Assembly (NCBI GenBank): GCA_003254905.1
Contig: QANU01007041.1
Span: 31,183-95,182, forward strand
Direction of reading: 5' to 3'
DNA length: 64,000 bases
Origin: Nissolia schottii
Taxonomy: Eukaryota; Streptophyta; Magnoliopsida; Fabales; Fabaceae
In this document: in pieces, positions 60,392-64,000 of the stretch
Position numbering within the stretch: position 1 is the first letter of the stretch
Layout: each line of letters starts with the position of its first letter
Position numbers and translations under genes: made by a program
The notes under the pieces: model-generated
The model's database searches: none
What the model was told of the DNA's origin: nothing
The model's input: only the letters and a program-made list of their open reading frames with translations

Positions 60392-63300
60392 GTGCAGAGA
60401 TACCTGAGATGGTGATCTCGGCGAGTCAGACATTTTATTTGAGGGGGCAGGTCAGTTGGTAAATTTTTCTGAAAGGATAGAGAACCAGGATGAAATGAGA
60501 CTATTGAGTTTCCCCATTGTCACCATTTCTATATAGTGCTCTGATGCTATGCCAGCTACATCCTCATGCAACTATTTCTTGCAAACAGAAAAATTAAACA
60601 AGAACAAGCGAGGTCGGGCCCCGTATTGCTCTGTTGAGTCAGCTGAGCGGCTGAATAACTGTGTGTACTTTTGCTCACCCTGTAGAGTTTGTATAATATC
60701 AAGTAATCATGTTATGATCTTGGACTCTTGGTCATTGAAATGTACACGGAGCGGGGAAGAAAATAAGTAAGAGGAAGGGAAAGGGAGAATACAGTTGACA
60801 GGTCCCCTTGACAAGTAAATGTTAATTAAACAACTAGAATGGGTTTTGGCATGCAACTGTAGTTACAGACATCAAATTGAGATAATTTACATTTTAGTGG
60901 CACCTTGTCCAGAAGGTTTTAATTTTCCTTTTTGTGTGATATTGATACGGTATTGGACCCAATACTCATTATAGAGAATGGTTCATTGACTCAAATGAAG
61001 CTGTTTATACTTCATACTCTCGTTCTAGTATTATCTTGAATTGGCAAATTATTTCTTATCAGCAAGTATTTATGTTAATGTGCTATTATAGCCAAAATTG
61101 AACCGCAAAATTGGCTGAGGTGGGTAAGTGATATCTGTATCATTTAGCTGCATATTTTTTTGTAGGACAGTTATACCGATTACTGAAATATGTATTTTTA
61201 ACTTTGCTACTAAGTCAGTGTAGTGTTGATTCTCATTCAAAAGATCAATTCAAGGGGTCTGAAACTCATCACCTAAAGGTTAAGTTCATTGCCTTGCCTT
61301 CTAATAATGATCTTATTGTCCCCTTTGTTGTCCTAGATTACAAACATTCTTAAGGCTATATCTAATGGTCAATTACATATTGATCCTTTTTTTTTTGGGG
61401 TACAGAAGGCCATATAATTTGAGCTTGAGCAGTTGAACATACAATTTTTTATGGGCATATTACATTGGTTGAAGATGTATGAATTATATTCTTGAATTAA
61501 ATAGCACTTCTCATTAAAAAAAGGTCTTATTCTGCCATATTTGCGGCATTTTGATATACATTAGCAAAAACACAATAGATCAAAGCATACAGACATTAGG
61601 GTGTAGGGAACTTACTAGCTTAGCATAAGTAAATCCTTACTTTTAGAAATCAGGTCTTTCTCTTTTTTGATATGTAATCTTGTCTCCATTTCTTGGATAA
61701 AGATTGTAGCTTAATTAATGAGTAGTGTCAAATTAGTCAATACTTGTATGTACGTATATATATACATGCGCGCTTTTAAGCATGTGGCTGTCTTTGAGTT
61801 TAAGCGGTCCCCATTGAACTAATATTTTTTTTGGTTAATACAGACTGAGCCACCTGTGTAGTAGTTTTGTATCCAAGTATATAACTATTTTTCTTTTGTT
61901 CATCATTTAACTTCAATTTACATATCGCTAATATCAGACTACAAAGCTGATGCCGAACCTTAGCATTATCTAGTAGATATGGCTGCATTTATATTCCTAC
62001 TTTTGCCGGTGGGAAAGTTAGCTGATCTTGGTATGTGGAAACCGATAGGGGGGGAGGGGGGAACCAGAAATGGTGTTGGTGTCATAAGTGGCAGAGAAAT
62101 GTTATTTGTATATGAAAAAAATATAGTTATAGATTAGTAAAGCTATACACATATGTTGTAAATGATAGACTAGCTTTTCATGTTAAGTTGTAAATGGTAG
62201 TGAAAAGCTAGTAAGCTACGTGAAGGTACGGTGATGGAAGCAGTGCATGTGAGAACGTAGATGTGTATGCTTTCTGTGTCCACCCTCCTGGCTGATCGGT
62301 CTTTGAAAGAATGGCAAGAGTCATTTAGTTATTATATGGGTCTTTGTTCATTTACTCTTTGGTTTAATAAAACCTTTCTATTTCTGAAAGAACAATAAAT
62401 TAATGTCAGTTTGTTCTTTTACTCTCACTCCACATGCATATATGCGAGAAAATTTCGTCTGTTTCTTTAGCATCAATTATTGATTTTTATTTTTATTTTT
62501 ATATATTTATGAGAATAATAGACATCTATTATTTGATATATTTTCGTTCAATCAAATCATTTATATGCACAACTTTTTAAACAATGGAGAAGACGGTTAA
62601 CTCTGTGTTTATGTAGCAAGATCTGCTTTGATGTAAATGCTAATTATTCTTTTTAAATATTATAAATTAAAAATAATAGATGGCAATAATATTTTTAGGA
62701 CACACATTAAATATGTTTTAAGAACATGCAAGAATTTCTCATACCTTACAAAGATTTGGGTTGGACCCACACGTGGTATTACAATTCTTGTCTTCGTTGC
62801 TTATGAATTACTCTCTTCATTTTAAAATAATTAATTATTTTTTGACATATTAAAAATTAAGAAAAAAATATAAATATTATTAAAAGTAATAAAAACTATT
62901 TGACTAAAAAAAATACCTTTAGTTAAAAATAAATATATACTCCACTATTATATTTAATAACTACAACTAAATACTCCACTTTTCTAGATAAAATATGTTA
63001 TTTTGGTTTTATTTTCTCAAAAAAGAAAAAACTTTGGTTTCCTTTTTTTTTTTTCCTTTTTCTTCCCTTTGTTTCCTTTGTAATCCCTACTATTCTAAAC
63101 GTTGGTCCTTACAAATATTTTAGAATATAACCCTTATAAATATTAAAAAAATTATTTTTTATCTTTATAAATATTTTAAGAATCTACTTTTAGTCTTTAT
63201 AAATATGACTATTTAATACAAGGTCTAAATATCAGGGACAAAAACAAAAAGGAGAAACAAGAGATATCAAAACTAATTAATTTAAAGATATCAAAACTAA

Positions 63301-63460
63301 TTAATTTAAAGATATCAAAATCAAAATCATCCAAGGAGTAAAAAACATGTTTAAACCTAACTTTTTTTAAGTAGTTTTTATACAGAAAATTTTCACAATG
63401 AAATATCTATTATTTAATTAGTTTTTCAAAATGATCACTGTGGTAATCTTTTATCAGAAA
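60392..63460. other. Helicase 3' flank and gene-free DNA
   Basis: It holds the 3' UTR and AT-rich DNA. A perfect 12-bp inverted repeat with a 20-base loop lies at 62169-62212 (ACTAGCTTTTCA and TGAAAAGCTAGT). No gene was recognised. Confidence 0.5.
63262..63325 (+). repeat. 24-bp tandem repeat, about 2.6 copies
   Basis: The unit AGATATCAAAACTAATTAA plus TTTAA occurs twice in full and once in part, with no differences in the full units. Confidence 0.85.
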
Positions 63461-63462
63461 TG

Positions 63463-64000
63463 CTTCATGTACACCCATAAACCATACACTCGTATATACA
63501 CCAGCCTTTTATACGTTTTTATGCACAATTAATGATAATTATACGTACAGCGTATAACTATACACAACGCGCGCGCGACCAATCCCGAGCTCGTTCTCCT
63601 CGTCGTTTTCACCCATCATCTTCAACCCCTCGTCGTCGTCGTCGTCGCCGTTGTCGTCGTCGTCATCGGCATCAGCATCCTCTGTCCTCCTCTGAACCAA
63701 AACGCGAGCTCCATGGAAACCACAATCCTCCATGGAAATCAAAGTCGCAAGTGCAATTCCACAATCAAAGCGTATACAATCGTAATCTCATTTAGTTAGT
63801 GATCGAAAATGATAATACAAGAATCTGTGGCAATTTTTCGTCATTTTTTGATGAATTCCATGGAGAGTTTTTGATTTGGTGACGTTGCTGTGAAATTACA
63901 GTGTTCTGAAGTTTTATAACACAGAAAATAAAATGTGCAAACTTTATATGGGCGTATGTGCAAACATTAAGTGAACATATGTGCAAACATTATTCACAGG
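63463..64000 (-). mobile_element. TIR element, copy B, inverted and cut by the window end
   Basis: Read on the minus strand it starts in TTTGTGCA-type words (TAATGTTTGCACATA), then 'acgcccatataaagtttgca', 'attttctgtg' and 'aaaactctccatggaa', and ends in the same TIR as copy A (GTGTATATACGAGTGTATGG, then GGTGTACATGAAGC). Between them lies a CGT/GTC trinucleotide run (63631-63670) that copy A lacks. The rest of the element lies beyond the window. Confidence 0.6.

Noticed and set aside
60549-60770. Small frame after the helicase stop
   Set aside because: It lies within the likely 3' UTR and has no recognisable domain.

Overview
The window is nuclear DNA of a flowering plant. It is AT-rich, its genes carry many short GT-AG introns, and families such as GH63 glucosidase I, a PUB-type U-box/ARM protein and a DEAH4-type helicase match plant orthologs along their whole length. 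Gene order and repeat types suggest a eudicot, most likely a legume such as soybean; that species guess is inference.

Layout, left to right. 1.3-3.6 kb: ribosomal protein eL22/RPL17 gene (+), seven exons, with a row of three related H/ACA-like snoRNA genes in its long third intron. 4.4-5.2 kb: an inverted-repeat Stowaway-like element. 6.8-7.05 kb: a complete U4 spliceosomal snRNA gene with its promoter and 3' box. 8.6-10.05 kb: SPC12, a signal peptidase subunit (+). 10-18.6 kb: gene-poor DNA with a small MITE and a 2.2 kb repeat-rich TIR element. 18.6-21.8 kb: F-box/kelch gene (+) with a three-exon leader holding upstream ORFs. 23.0-26.2 kb: nucleoporin NUP54 (+), nine exons. 28.4-37.1 kb: alpha-glucosidase I, GCS1 (-), 22 exons. 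37-44 kb: gene-free, with several MITEs. 44.3-49.0 kb: PUB45-type U-box/ARM E3 ligase (+). 50.5-51.9 kb: unknown plant protein (-), two exons. 53.1-60.4 kb: DEAH4-type RNA helicase (+), 16 coding exons. 60.4-64 kb: no genes; the last 540 bases are a second, inverted copy of the TIR element.

The genes are housekeeping loci, not an operon. Loose themes are the secretory pathway (SPC12 cleaves signal peptides, GCS1 trims N-glycans), RNA work (U4, DEAH helicase, snoRNAs, ribosomal protein), nuclear transport (NUP54) and ubiquitin targeting (F-box/kelch, U-box). All main coding models were joined exon by exon and stay in frame from start to stop. No prokaryote-type system, CRISPR array or phage was seen. 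The most notable under-described items are the snoRNA triplet inside the RPL17 intron, the U4 gene, a GC-AG intron in the helicase, a perfect 60-bp duplication over the NUP54 stop codon, and gene order that combines two Arabidopsis segments.
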